A stretch of DNA of 38,474 bases from Comamonadaceae bacterium. Lineage in GTDB: Bacteria > Pseudomonadota > Gammaproteobacteria > Burkholderiales > Rhodocyclaceae. A program made the position numbers and the translations under genes. The stretch's first letter is position 1, and each line of letters begins with the position of its first letter. The DNA lies in contig JANLJE010000044.1 in the NCBI GenBank assembly GCA_029255645.1, positions 1 through 38,474 of the forward strand, read 5' to 3'. The notes under the pieces were generated by a model. It made no database searches and was not told the origin of the DNA. It saw only the letters and a list, made by a program, of their open reading frames with translations. Below, in pieces: positions 12,194-20,534 of the stretch.

Positions 12194-13645
12194 ATGTTCC
12201 ACTACGAACTTTCTCCAACCGAATTTCGCCGGCTGCGTCAGCACCCGGCTCTGCCCAGTGCCGTCGGGCAGTGTCAGGAGCGGCAACTGGATTACTTCGA
12301 TACTCCGGAGGCTGCCCTCTCGGGCCGGGGGCTGTTGTTGGCCCGGGTGCGTTGCGGCTGGGAGTGGCGCATGGAATTGCAATCTTCCCGCCCGGATGCC
12401 GGCCTGGGCTGGCAGGCCGGCTTGCTGGCGGCAGGCTACTGCGGTCCGAGTGGTTTCGATTTTGATTTTGTGTCCGACAAGGAGTTGCGCCTCTGGCTGC
12501 AAAAGCAGACGGCACAATTGCAGCGGCTGGGCAGCGAAGTCATCCGGGAAGAGTGGCTGCGGGTGGATACGGCGGCTGGAGCCGCCGGTCTGCGCATCGA
12601 ACGGGTCGAGCAACAGTCCGGGACCGGGCGCCAGAGTCTGGTGCGGCTGAGTTTTCTGCCGCTCGAGAACGGCGATGAAGCTGCCTTTCTGCTCTGCCGT
12701 GCCTTGCTTGCCGCTTTCGTCATGCAACCTGCCATGCTCAGCCCGGCGGCCCGGATCCAGCAGGCGGGAACCCCCCTCAAATCCTATCGTGCCAAGCCTT
12801 CGCTGCCTGCCGGGCAGGACGGCAGGCGCGCCTTTTTACATATCGTCCGCAACTGCATCAGCCATCTCTGCCTCAACCTGCCGGGCCTGGCCGTATCCGA
12901 TGATCCGGAGTTCGTGCATCAGGCCCGGGTGGCCATCCGCCGCCTGCGCTCGGCCTTGAAGCTGTTTGCCCCCTGGCTGCCCCAAGGCTTCGTGACCGAA
13001 TTCAGCGCACGCTGGCGGGACATGGCAAATGGGCTGGGAGACTGCCGGAATCTGGATGTCTTCCTGGCCGAGACCTTGCCCCTGATGGAGCGGGAACTGG
13101 GGGCGGAAGACTGGCTGGCGCGTCTGAAAGCCCGGGCTGGCCGTGAGCGGCAGCGGGCCCGTCGAGTAGCCCGGGGCATGCTGGCCAGTCCCGAGGCGCG
13201 TCTGCTGGTGCTGGATTTTGAATGGGCGCTCGAACATCTGACTTTTCCTGATGCCATGCCGCCCCTGCAGAAGCTGGCCCGTCGTCGCCTCGTCAGCCGG
13301 GCCCGCCAGGTCACGCGCCTGGGCGAGTCGGTGCGCGATCTGGACCCGCTAGCGCGGCACGAACTCCGTATCGCCTTCAAGAAGTTGCGCTACGCCCTGG
13401 AGTTCTTTGTCGGGCTGTTTGGCGAAAAACGCAGCCAGCGCTACCTCGCCGGCCTGGTCGACCTGCAGGAAGTGCTGGGCCATCTCAATGACCTGGCCAC
13501 GGCCCAGACCCTGATGCACCGCCTCCTGCCTCCGGCCACGGCGCGTCTGCCCGAGGCCTGGCTGGCCGGGCGCGTCGGGGCGCTGGTCGATACCCTTCCG
13601 ACTGCGGTAGGCCATTTCCTGGCGGCCGAACCGCCCTGGGAATAA
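12194..13645 (+). CDS. CHAD-domain protein with degenerate CYTH-like N terminus
   Basis: A 483-residue protein with two parts. Residues ~1-170 resemble a CYTH (triphosphate tunnel) domain in layout, but I do not see the catalytic ExExK signature: the start reads MFHYELSPTEFRRL. This part may therefore be inactive as a phosphatase. Residues ~210-475 form a CHAD domain, an alpha-helical bundle rich in conserved His and Arg, seen in FVHQARVAIRRLRSALKLF, DCRNLDVF and HELRIAFKKLRYALEFF. CHAD domains are known to bind inorganic polyphosphate and in several bacteria localise to polyphosphate or PHA granules. Lying between phaC and a phasin-like gene, it is a plausible granule-associated protein. The ATG is preceded by GGGAGA at 8 nt. 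Confidence 0.85.
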   Translation: MFHYELSPTEFRRLRQHPALPSAVGQCQERQLDYFDTPEAALSGRGLLLARVRCGWEWRMELQSSRPDAGLGWQAGLLAAGYCGPSGFDFDFVSDKELRLWLQKQTAQLQRLGSEVIREEWLRVDTAAGAAGLRIERVEQQSGTGRQSLVRLSFLPLENGDEAAFLLCRALLAAFVMQPAMLSPAARIQQAGTPLKSYRAKPSLPAGQDGRRAFLHIVRNCISHLCLNLPGLAVSDDPEFVHQARVAIRRLRSALKLFAPWLPQGFVTEFSARWRDMANGLGDCRNLDVFLAETLPLMERELGAEDWLARLKARAGRERQRARRVARGMLASPEARLLVLDFEWALEHLTFPDAMPPLQKLARRRLVSRARQVTRLGESVRDLDPLARHELRIAFKKLRYALEFFVGLFGEKRSQRYLAGLVDLQEVLGHLNDLATAQTLMHRLLPPATARLPEAWLAGRVGALVDTLPTAVGHFLAAEPPWE

Positions 13646-13763
13646 AGGCCCGGCTGGGCTGGCATTCCGTGTTTCCCGGAACGCACGGCCGCGCGGCTTT
13701 CATCCGGATGTAATATCTGCGGCTTAAGCTGCACTTCCTGAATTCATGATTGGGAGTCCAGCC

Positions 13764-14330
13764 ATGTATCTTTCCCCTGCCGAAATCGCCAGCGGGCGCC
13801 AGCACAGTCTCAATAATTTCCAGACGGCTACGGTTGCCTGCGTCAGTGCCTCCGAGCGGCTGACCCAGTTATTTACCCGCATGAGCCGTCAGCAACTCGA
13901 AATGCTGAAGAACCAGCCGCAGCCCCTGGCGCCCTCCGGCCTGTGGCTGAGCGATGTCCAGTCGCAGTCCGCGACGCTGCTGGGAGAACTGCTGGAAATC
14001 ATCGGCGATGTCCAGCAGACGGTGATCATCACGGCCGCCGCCCAGACCCGGGCCATTGATCAGTTGCTGGTCACGAGTGTGGAGCGGGCTCGTTCCTGCA
14101 GCCCGGCCGAGATCTTGCCGGCCCTGGATACCCTGCGGCAAAGCCTTGAGCAAACGGAGCGGGGCGTGACCGGCTGGGCTGAGGCCAGCCGGCAAGCGCT
14201 GGCGCAGCTGGCGCAGCAATTTGCCCAACGACGCAGTCAGGGTCGCAGTCAGGCTGATACGCCCGCCGGGGCTGAGCGCGCTGCCGCCAAGACTGCCGCG
14301 CAGAAAAAAGAAGCTCAGCTGCTGCAGTGA
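13764..14330 (+). CDS. Phasin-family-like protein
   Basis: A 188-residue, largely helical protein beginning MYLSPAEIASGRQHSLNNF. The central segment, with SERLTQLFTRMSRQQLEMLK, has the amphipathic character of phasins, which coat PHA granules and limit their coalescence. The C terminus is Ala/Lys/Gln-rich (AAAKTAAQKKEAQ), as in many phasins. The ATG at 13764 follows GGGAG at 7 nt spacing; an in-frame ATG at 13746 has no such site. It is downstream of the CHAD-domain gene and followed by a clear terminator at 14393. The assignment rests on general resemblance plus the nearby PHA synthase, not on a strict motif. Confidence 0.6.
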   Translation: MYLSPAEIASGRQHSLNNFQTATVACVSASERLTQLFTRMSRQQLEMLKNQPQPLAPSGLWLSDVQSQSATLLGELLEIIGDVQQTVIITAAAQTRAIDQLLVTSVERARSCSPAEILPALDTLRQSLEQTERGVTGWAEASRQALAQLAQQFAQRRSQGRSQADTPAGAERAAAKTAAQKKEAQLLQ

Positions 14331-14392
14331 AAATCAGGCCGCTCATTCAGGCCACTCATGGCCTGACGGCCAGACCCTTGTTTTTTCCTTGG

Positions 14393-14424
14393 ACCCCTGC
14401 TCAAAAAGCAGGGGTATTTTTTTT
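14393..14424 (+). terminator. Rho-independent terminator after the phasin-like gene
   Basis: ACCCCTGC at 14393-14400 and GCAGGGGT at 14408-14415 form an 8-bp stem around a 7-nt loop, followed by A and eight Ts. It sits 60 bp past the phasin-like stop codon, on the plus strand. Confidence 0.93.
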
Positions 14425-14483
14425 AGCCTGCCAGGCCCTGGCCGGCGGTATCTGGAATGCAGAGGTTGTCGTGGGGATCGGAA

Positions 14484-16286
14484 TCAGCGGGTGCGCAGGT
14501 GGTGCACCGAGCTTTCCAGTTCGCGGGCCAGGCTCTGGATGTCATGCACCGTTGCCCCTGATCGTTCCAGGGCCTGATGGGTCTGCTCCACCATCAGCGC
14601 GACTTCCTGGATGGTGCGGGCGATTTCATTGGCGGCATCGGTCTGGGCGCTGGTAGCGTCGACGATCTCGCCCACATGCAGGCGCGACTCATTGACTTCG
14701 GCATGAATGCTGGCGAGGGAGCGGGACAGGGCATCGACCACCTGCACCCCTTGATCCACCTGGAGGCTGCTGTTGCGGATGTCTTCCACCACCGCGAGGA
14801 TTTCTGACTGGATGGCGCCGATGGTGATGCCGATCTGGGCGTTCGACTGGCCGGTGCGGTCGGCGAGTTTCCTCACCTCGTCGGCCACCACGGCAAAGCC
14901 CCGGCCTTGTTCCCCGGCCCGCGCCGCTTCGATGGCGGCGTTCAAGGCGAGCAGATTGGTCTGGTCGGCAATTTCCTTGATGACGCCGACGATGCGTCCC
15001 ACTTCCTGGGAGCGGGCTTCCAGTTCGCCCACGGCCCGGGCCGAACGCTGGATCGCGGCGACCGCGCCCTGCATTTCGGTGGCGGCGCTGTGCGCCAGTT
15101 CCTGGCCTTCCCTGGAGCGTTCCCCGGCCCGGGTGGTGATACTCGCGGTTTCCTGGGCATGTTCGCTGATTTCGTGAATGCTCACGGTCAATTCTTCGAC
15201 GGCGGCCGAAGTCTGTTGCGTGGCGTCGGTCTGGGAACTGGAGGCACGGGTGATCTGGGCGCTTTCGTTGGCGAGCTGGTCCGTATGGCGGGCCAGTTGC
15301 TCGCTCGCCTCCCGGGTCTTGCCGATCAGCAGGCTGAAGCCCTCGCTCATGTGATTGAAGGCCGCCGCCGTGGTGCCGATCTCGTCCGAGGCCAGAATCT
15401 GTGCGCGACGGGTCAGGTCGCCCCGGGCCATCGCGTCGGTGCTGACTTGCAACTCGTGGATGCTGCGCAGGATGGAGATGTAGGCGCCGGTGGCCAGATA
15501 GCCCAGCAGCAGCACCACCAGGCCGAGGCTGGCGAGGCTGAAATGGAGTTTCTGCCGGGCGGCCGCATGGCGTGTGTCGAGCGAGGCGCGAATTTCGGGT
15601 TCCAGCGCCCGGGCCAGGTCCTGGGCAGCCTTGAGCACCTGGCTGCCCTGGGCGGCAAAGGCGGCAGGTTCGATGTCGAAATCGCTGGTGTTGATGACCT
15701 TGGTCACCAGCATTTCCTGAAAGCTCAGCAACTGGGTGTTGAGTTGCTCATAGGCGGGGGAAAGCCGGGCGTGGACCTCACCCTTCAGGGCGCGGGCGGT
15801 TTCCAGGTCGGCGGCAATCCAGTCCATCAGGGTGACGAAGCCGGCCTGGGCGATCGTCAGTTTTTCGCGGTGGGAGCTGGGCAGGCGCTGGTTTTCGATC
15901 GCCTTCAGGCCCATGTCCCGGGCTGGCGCCAGTTCCTTGATCAGTTCGGGCAGCTTGGCGGTGAGGATGCCGATCAGGGTGTGGGCCAGCGGGTCATCAT
16001 CGCGCTGCAGGCCATGCTGGCTGACCTGGGTCTTGAACTGTTCCAGGATGGCGGCGGGGTCTCCCTGGCCTTCCTGCGCCGCCCTGAGCTGTTCGAGCGC
16101 CGGCAGCAGTTGATCCAGACCGGCCAGCTCGGTTTTCAGTACCTCGGCATCCCGGTGGATTTCGGCTGCCAGCAGCAGGGTGATGACGACCAGCGGCAAG
16201 ATCGCCAGGGCGGCGAGCAGTAGCAGCTTGACCCGGTAGCTGAGGCGGTTGATCAAGGCTATGGCAGGCAGGAACAGTTGTTTCAT
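14484..16286 (-). CDS. Methyl-accepting chemotaxis protein
   Basis: This transmembrane chemoreceptor signals to CheA/CheW. From the ATG at 16286 it has 600 residues. The first membrane segment is near residues 19-41 ([20 protein letters not shown]); a ~200-residue periplasmic ligand-binding region follows, predicted all-helical; the second segment is [25 protein letters not shown] linker ([19 protein letters not shown]) leads to the signalling domain with the hairpin tip [20 protein letters not shown] then [20 protein letters not shown]. No C-terminal CheR-docking pentapeptide is seen. An upstream TTG at 16313 keeps the frame open but neither start has a strong ribosome-binding site. It is 43 bp downstream of the EAL-CBS-GGDEF gene on the same strand, so the two are probably co-expressed. 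The ligand is unknown. Confidence 0.92.
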   Translation of the reverse strand: MKQLFLPAIALINRLSYRVKLLLLAALAILPLVVITLLLAAEIHRDAEVLKTELAGLDQLLPALEQLRAAQEGQGDPAAILEQFKTQVSQHGLQRDDDPLAHTLIGILTAKLPELIKELAPARDMGLKAIENQRLPSSHREKLTIAQAGFVTLMDWIAADLETARALKGEVHARLSPAYEQLNTQLLSFQEMLVTKVINTSDFDIEPAAFAAQGSQVLKAAQDLARALEPEIRASLDTRHAAARQKLHFSLASLGLVVLLLGYLATGAYISILRSIHELQVSTDAMARGDLTRRAQILASDEIGTTAAAFNHMSEGFSLLIGKTREASEQLARHTDQLANESAQITRASSSQTDATQQTSAAVEELTVSIHEISEHAQETASITTRAGERSREGQELAHSAATEMQGAVAAIQRSARAVGELEARSQEVGRIVGVIKEIADQTNLLALNAAIEAARAGEQGRGFAVVADEVRKLADRTGQSNAQIGITIGAIQSEILAVVEDIRNSSLQVDQGVQVVDALSRSLASIHAEVNESRLHVGEIVDATSAQTDAANEIARTIQEVALMVEQTHQALERSGATVHDIQSLARELESSVHHLRTR

Positions 16287-16305
16287 CGAGTCGCAATCAA
16301 AAAAA

Positions 16306-16346
16306 GGAAGCAAGGATCAGGAAGCAAGATCAGGAAGCAAGGATCA
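16306..16346. repeat. Three short direct repeats at an operon junction
   Basis: GGAAGCAAGGATCA occurs at 16306-16319 and 16333-16346, with a 13-nt variant between them at 16320-16332. The array covers the stop codon of the EAL-CBS-GGDEF gene and the leader of the chemoreceptor gene; slippage is the simplest explanation. Confidence 0.85.
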
Positions 16347-18219
16347 GGTCGGGGGGATTGCCGTCGTGATGCGGCAGGTTCTGGGAGATGGGGCGGCGCC
16401 GTTCGATGAAGAGGCTGGAGCCCCGTTGTTTCTTCGCCTGTTTCTTGGCCTCGGCGGCGGCGGTGGAAATCTCGTGATGCGATTCGTAGTAGCAGCTTTC
16501 GGCTATCAGGGCGCCGATGGAGAGGGCCGGCAGGGGGTGCAGCACGACCTCGCCCCGGCGGTTTTCGCCGATCAGGCCACCCCGCTCAAGATCTTCGGCA
16601 TTGAAGAAGGGCATCACCTGTTCGTCGAACATTTTCAGGGCCCGGGCGCAGCGGGCTTCCCAGTCATTGCTCTGGAACAGGATCAGGAAGTCGTCGCCGC
16701 CGATGTGGCCGACGAAATCCAGGCGGGCGTCCGCCACTTCGACCAGGATCTGGCCCAGTAACTGGATCACGTCATCGCCGCGGCGGTAGCCATAGACATC
16801 GTTGAACGGTTTGAAGTTGTCCAGGTCGGCGTAGCAGGCGGCAAAGCGCACCCCGGCCTTCAGGAGCCGGTCGATATGCTCGTTGATGGGGACGTTGCCC
16901 GGCAGCTGGGTGAGGGGATTGGCATAGCGGGCGGCGGAAATCTGCATTTCCGTGATCAGGGCCATCAGGTCGTGGCCGCTGCCCACCCCGGTGTAACGCC
17001 CCTGGCAGGTGACGATGAAGCCGTCGAACAGGTAGTGGCGCGCGGCGCGCGACAGGATCAGGCCCAGTTCCTGGACCGTGGCGTTCTCGTCCACCACCAG
17101 CGGGGCCGGGTCCATGAACAGGGTGCAGGGTTTCTTGCCGTACAGTTCGCGGCGGAAGGGCCGGGAAAAGCGGTCGATCAGGGTGTGGCGGTTGATGAGG
17201 CCAACCGGGATGTCGCCTTCCACGACCGGCAGCACCTCCAGTTGCGGGTCGCTTTCAAAGCGCAGGAAGACCTGGTCGTTATCTGCATGATGGGCAATCG
17301 GCTCGATGTAGTGCAGCAGGGTGCGGGCCGTGGTGATGCTGCTGCTGGCGATGGCCTGGGGAAACACCGCCACCCGGCGGCTGCAGAGCATGTCCAGCAC
17401 TTCCTGGTTCGGGCTTTTGAGGGGTGAGGCGTGGGGCCGGGCAATGAAAAAACCCTGGCCGTGGGCAATGCCCAGGTCGCGCACCGTCTGCAGGTCGGTC
17501 GCCGTTTCGATGCCCTCGGCAATGATGTGGGCGGAGCAGGTCTCGGCCAGATCCTGCATCGCCTTGACGAACTGGAACTTGAGGTCATCCTGGCCGATGC
17601 CGGTGATGAAATGCCGGTCGATCTTGACATATTCGGGGCGAATCTCGGACCACATGCGCAGATTGGAAAAGCCTTCGCCCAGGTCGTCGATGGCGATCTG
17701 AAAGCCGAGGCTGCGGAGGTATGCCAGCGTGGACTGAATCTCGGGGAAATCGGTGATGTCCTGGTTCTCGGTCACCTCGATCACGATCCGGGAGGGAGGC
17801 AGGCCCAGGTGGCGCATGAAAGTCTGGTTTTCCACGTCCTTGAAACGTGGGTCGAGCAGGCAGGCGGGGCTGGCGTTGACGAACAGCTTGCCTGGCAGGC
17901 GCAGATGGGCAAAGGCGATCAGGATGGTTTGCAGGCAGGCATATTCCAGTTCCAGACCCATCTGGTTACGGCGGGCGGCCCCAAACAGCGCGTCGGGGGA
18001 ATGCAGGGGGTGGTTTTCCGGGCCCCGGATCAGGCCTTCGAAACCCATGTAGCTGTGAGCGCGGCAATCCAGCAGGGGCTGAAAGACGGCGGAGAGTTGC
18101 TGGCCGTGGATCAGGGCCTTCAAGGCCAGGGCTTCATCCGAGACCTGGAGAGAGGACGGAAAAGCGGCATCTTGAGTGGTTTGGCGTTCAGGAATCAGGT
18201 GGGAAAAGGGATTGAACAT
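16330..18219 (-). CDS. EAL-CBS-GGDEF cyclic-di-GMP signalling protein
   Basis: A 629-residue cytoplasmic protein without membrane segments. The EAL phosphodiesterase domain (about 35-280) keeps the catalytic residues: FEGLIRG at 60-66, FVNASP, IVIEVTENQD, IAIDDLGEGF, VKIDR, AEGIET and GQGFFIARP. A paired CBS region follows (about 300-430). The GGDEF domain reads HIGGDDFLILF near residue 507-515, with Asp in place of the usual Glu at the fourth motif position, so diguanylate cyclase activity is uncertain. The likely net role is c-di-GMP breakdown, tuned by a nucleotide bound at the CBS pair. Start at 18219 is supported by AGAGGAGG at good spacing. It is followed by the chemoreceptor gene, linking motility and c-di-GMP turnover. 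Confidence 0.92.
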   Translation of the reverse strand: MFNPFSHLIPERQTTQDAAFPSSLQVSDEALALKALIHGQQLSAVFQPLLDCRAHSYMGFEGLIRGPENHPLHSPDALFGAARRNQMGLELEYACLQTILIAFAHLRLPGKLFVNASPACLLDPRFKDVENQTFMRHLGLPPSRIVIEVTENQDITDFPEIQSTLAYLRSLGFQIAIDDLGEGFSNLRMWSEIRPEYVKIDRHFITGIGQDDLKFQFVKAMQDLAETCSAHIIAEGIETATDLQTVRDLGIAHGQGFFIARPHASPLKSPNQEVLDMLCSRRVAVFPQAIASSSITTARTLLHYIEPIAHHADNDQVFLRFESDPQLEVLPVVEGDIPVGLINRHTLIDRFSRPFRRELYGKKPCTLFMDPAPLVVDENATVQELGLILSRAARHYLFDGFIVTCQGRYTGVGSGHDLMALITEMQISAARYANPLTQLPGNVPINEHIDRLLKAGVRFAACYADLDNFKPFNDVYGYRRGDDVIQLLGQILVEVADARLDFVGHIGGDDFLILFQSNDWEARCARALKMFDEQVMPFFNAEDLERGGLIGENRRGEVVLHPLPALSIGALIAESCYYESHHEISTAAAEAKKQAKKQRGSSLFIERRRPISQNLPHHDGNPPDLILAS

Positions 18220-18412
18220 GGCGACAAACCTCCTCTTGATAAGGGAGGGCTATGCTAGGGGGGCTTGGTTACAGGGGCATGAAATCTGCTCAGCATCGAG
18301 GGCAGGATGTACGGCTGACATGCGGGGAGCGGGTATGAGCGCTGGTTTGACCGGCATGGCGGGCGGGCCCGGCGGGCAGTGGCCGGGCCAGAAGTGGCAC
18401 TGAACTGGAATG

Positions 18413-18443
18413 AAAAAACCGCCCGGCAGGCAGGCGGGCGGTT
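18413..18443 (-). terminator. Rho-independent terminator of the parvulin gene
   Basis: Read on the minus strand, AACCGCCCG (18443-18435) pairs with CGGGCGGTT (18425-18417) around a 9-nt loop and runs into a T tract. It starts 23 nt after the stop codon of the isomerase gene at 18466. Confidence 0.93.
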
Positions 18444-18465
18444 GCTGGGGCGGGGCCGGCAGGGT

Positions 18466-19251
18466 TCAGCTGATCCTGGCCTTGCTGCGCAGTTCTTCGA
18501 TCAATTGCTCAACCTTCTGCTGATTGGCGCGCTGGGTCAGCTGCGGCTTCAACTGCTCGAAGGTGGGCGGGGTCAGGTTGCGGGTATCTTCCAGCAGGAT
18601 CACGTGGTAGCCGAAGTCGCTCTTCACGGGCTCCTTGCTGTACTTGCCCTTTTCCAGCTTCACCAGGGCATCGGCAAAGGGTTTGACGAAGGAGTTGGGG
18701 ATGCTCCAGCCCAGTTCGCCGCCCTTGTCCTTGGAGCCGGGGTCCTTGGACTGCTTGGCCAGGTCGGCGAACTTTTCGCCCTTTTCCAGCTTGGCGATGA
18801 TGGCCTTGGCATCATCTTCTTTTTCCACCAGGATATGGCGGGCCTTGTATTCGGTGTTGCCCAGTTGCGACTTGAAGGTCTCATAGTCCTTCTTCAGCTG
18901 GGCATCGCTGACCGGGTTGTTCTTGATGTAGTCGGCGATGAAGGCGCGGATCAGGATGGCCTGCCTGGCGATTTCCATCTGGCCCATGATGTCCGCTTTC
19001 TTGTCCAGGCCCTTTTTCCTGGCCTCGTTGACCAGCAGTTCGCGGCGCACCAGTTCTTCCTTGACGGCAGTGCGGAACTGAGGGTCATCCTTGGTGCCCT
19101 GGGCCTTCTGTTCATTGATGAAGGCGTCGGCCACATACTGGGGGATCGCCTGGCCATTGACGGTGGCAAAGACCTTGGACTGGGCCAGGGTGGGAGCGGA
19201 GATCAGGGCGCCGGCCACCAGGGCCAGGGAGAGTTTGGTCAGTTTCAGCAT
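18466..19251 (-). CDS. Parvulin-type peptidylprolyl isomerase, periplasmic
   Basis: A 261-residue PpiC/PrsA/SurA-like foldase that assists folding of exported proteins. A signal peptide is evident: MLKLTKLSLALVAGALISAP then TLAQS, with cleavage likely after ALA-type TLAQ. A SurA_N-like helical segment (about 25-125) precedes the parvulin domain: YKARHILVEKEDDAKAII, FADLAKQSKDPGSKDKGGEL, GWSIPNSFVKPFADAL, and FGYHVILLED near the end. These are the canonical rotamase motifs. It lies 26 bp downstream of bolA on the same strand and is followed by a strong terminator, closing a short operon. Confidence 0.93.
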   Translation of the reverse strand: MLKLTKLSLALVAGALISAPTLAQSKVFATVNGQAIPQYVADAFINEQKAQGTKDDPQFRTAVKEELVRRELLVNEARKKGLDKKADIMGQMEIARQAILIRAFIADYIKNNPVSDAQLKKDYETFKSQLGNTEYKARHILVEKEDDAKAIIAKLEKGEKFADLAKQSKDPGSKDKGGELGWSIPNSFVKPFADALVKLEKGKYSKEPVKSDFGYHVILLEDTRNLTPPTFEQLKPQLTQRANQQKVEQLIEELRSKARIS

Positions 19252-19277
19252 GTCTTGCGAGTCCTTGTTGGGAAAGT

Positions 19278-19547
19278 TCAGGCTTCTTCGGGTGTCAGGG
19301 CGCGGATCGCCAGCGCATGCACCGGGCCCTGCATCAGATTGCCGACAGCATCATATACCAGCCGGTGGCGGGACAGGGTGTTCCTGCCCCGGAAAATTTC
19401 GGCCACGAGGGTGATCCGGTAGTGGCCGCCACCGTCCCGGGCCCCGGCGTGGCCGGCATGGAGGTGGGATTCATCCACCAGTTCCAGTTGCAGGGGGTTC
19501 AGGCTGGCAAGCCGTTCCCGGAGCTGGGCCAGGGTGTCGTCGCTCAT
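19278..19547 (-). CDS. bolA: BolA-family protein
   Basis: An 89-residue BolA-like protein, a small class II KH-fold partner of monothiol glutaredoxins in iron-sulfur handling and stress response. LELVDESHLHAGHAGARDGG and GHYRITLVAEIFRGRNTLSRHRLVY hold the conserved HxGH-type and FxGxxxxxRHR signatures. The ATG at 19547 is chosen because it begins the BolA domain. It overlaps the stop codon of the upstream YciI-like remnant (ATGA), indicating former or continuing translational coupling. The longer open frame reaching 19829 is not part of the gene. Confidence 0.93.
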   Translation of the reverse strand: MSDDTLAQLRERLASLNPLQLELVDESHLHAGHAGARDGGGHYRITLVAEIFRGRNTLSRHRLVYDAVGNLMQGPVHALAIRALTPEEA

Positions 19548-19708
19548 GCGGGCCGCCCCTTCCTGGAGGGTTCGGCGCAGAACCGGGGATGGCCGCCGGC
19601 AGCCGCATGAAAATCGGCATCGGCCTGGCGGCGGGCGGCTGCCAGGGAAGGGCATCCGGCCACGATCAGGCTGCCGGGCAGGTCTGCGCCAGGAATCAGA
19701 TAAGGCAT
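19544..19708 (-). pseudogene. Remnant of a YciI-like gene (C-terminal half)
   Basis: This 54-codon frame reads PGSLIVAGCPSLAAARRQA then DADFHAAAG, which resembles the C-terminal half of YciI-family (ferredoxin-like fold) proteins, where the usual pattern is GSLIVAEFxSLEAAxxWADADPY. The N-terminal half of the domain is not found upstream; instead the DNA there is a run of short direct repeats (19736-19831). The TGA overlaps the bolA ATG, the arrangement expected of an intact yciI-bolA operon. I infer a gene truncated by deletion or repeat expansion. The fragment may still be translated. Identification is tentative. Confidence 0.45.
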
Positions 19709-19735
19709 CACGATGGCGTTCCTGAGGGTAGGGGG

Positions 19736-19831
19736 GTTGGGAGGTTGGGAGGTTGGGGGTATGAGAAGCCGGGCAGCCGGGCAGCCCAGCTCTCCAGGTG
19801 GAACCGGCAAAACCAGGTGGAACCGGCAAAA
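19736..19831. repeat. Cluster of three different short tandem repeats
   Basis: GGTTGGGA repeats at 19736-19757, AGCCGGGC twice near 19767-19782, and a perfect 19-bp duplication (unit CCAGGTGGAACCGGCAAAA) at 19794-19812 and 19813-19831. The cluster lies where the N-terminal half of the YciI-like gene would be expected. Confidence 0.85.
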
Positions 19832-19934
19832 CCAGGGCCGATTATGGGCATCCGGGTCCGGATTGTCCAATGGCGGATGGGATGGCCGCCCCTGCCGCCG
19901 CATGGGCTTCAAATAGCATGGGGGGGCGGCATGA

Positions 19935-20534
19935 TTAGTGGGCATCCTCCCAGCCGGTGATCATGGCCTTGATGTAGGCGAAGGGGGTTCGCCCGGTGGT
20001 GGCCAGGTACACATGCGCCACGAAGAAGGTGAGGATCAAGAAGGCCCCTACTGTGTGGGCCAGGGCCACCCACTCCAGGGACAGCCACCGGTCCAGGCTC
20101 CAGGCCGGCCACTGGGGATAGAACAGGTAAAGGAGCCCGCTGCACCAGATCAGGGGCGACATCAGGGACAAAAAGGCCAGGTAAGCCAGGCGCTGCAGCG
20201 GATTGTGCTTGGCCATCGGGGTCTTCCTGAAGGGCTGGGGCGCGTTGATGAAGATGCCCAGGATGTAGTACCTCACCATGGCGCCCACTTTCTTCAGGGT
20301 GGGCAGGTACTGGCGCCATTCCCCGGTAGTGAATTGCCAGAAGATGGTGAAGGCCCATAAGGTGAGCAGAAACCAGGCCGCCAGGGTGTGCACCTGGACG
20401 GCTTTGGCAAAGCCCAGCAGGGCGTAGGTGCCATGGATTTCGAAGCCGGTGATCATCATGACGATGATCAAGAGGGCCTGGGACCAGTGCCAGAAACGCT
20501 CGAAACGTTTGTAGAGGTAGATGCGTTCGCTCAT
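19935..20534 (-). CDS. Membrane cytochrome b, partner of the octaheme cytochrome
   Basis: A 199-residue integral membrane protein of the bacterial di-heme cytochrome b (cytochrome b561/hydrogenase-thiosulfate reductase) type. It starts MSERIYLYKRFERFWHWSQA, with the first membrane helix carrying a heme-ligand His in FWHWSQ. Further His residues occur in VQVHTLAAWF, ALAHTVGAF and FFVAHVYLATTG, the last being the typical C-terminal heme-binding helix. Four membrane segments are seen. The start codon overlaps the stop of the octaheme cytochrome gene (ATGA), so the two are translated together. The likely role is passing electrons from the quinol pool to the periplasmic octaheme enzyme, or the reverse. 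It is the last gene of the cyd operon. Confidence 0.85.
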   Translation of the reverse strand: MSERIYLYKRFERFWHWSQALLIIVMMITGFEIHGTYALLGFAKAVQVHTLAAWFLLTLWAFTIFWQFTTGEWRQYLPTLKKVGAMVRYYILGIFINAPQPFRKTPMAKHNPLQRLAYLAFLSLMSPLIWCSGLLYLFYPQWPAWSLDRWLSLEWVALAHTVGAFLILTFFVAHVYLATTGRTPFAYIKAMITGWEDAH

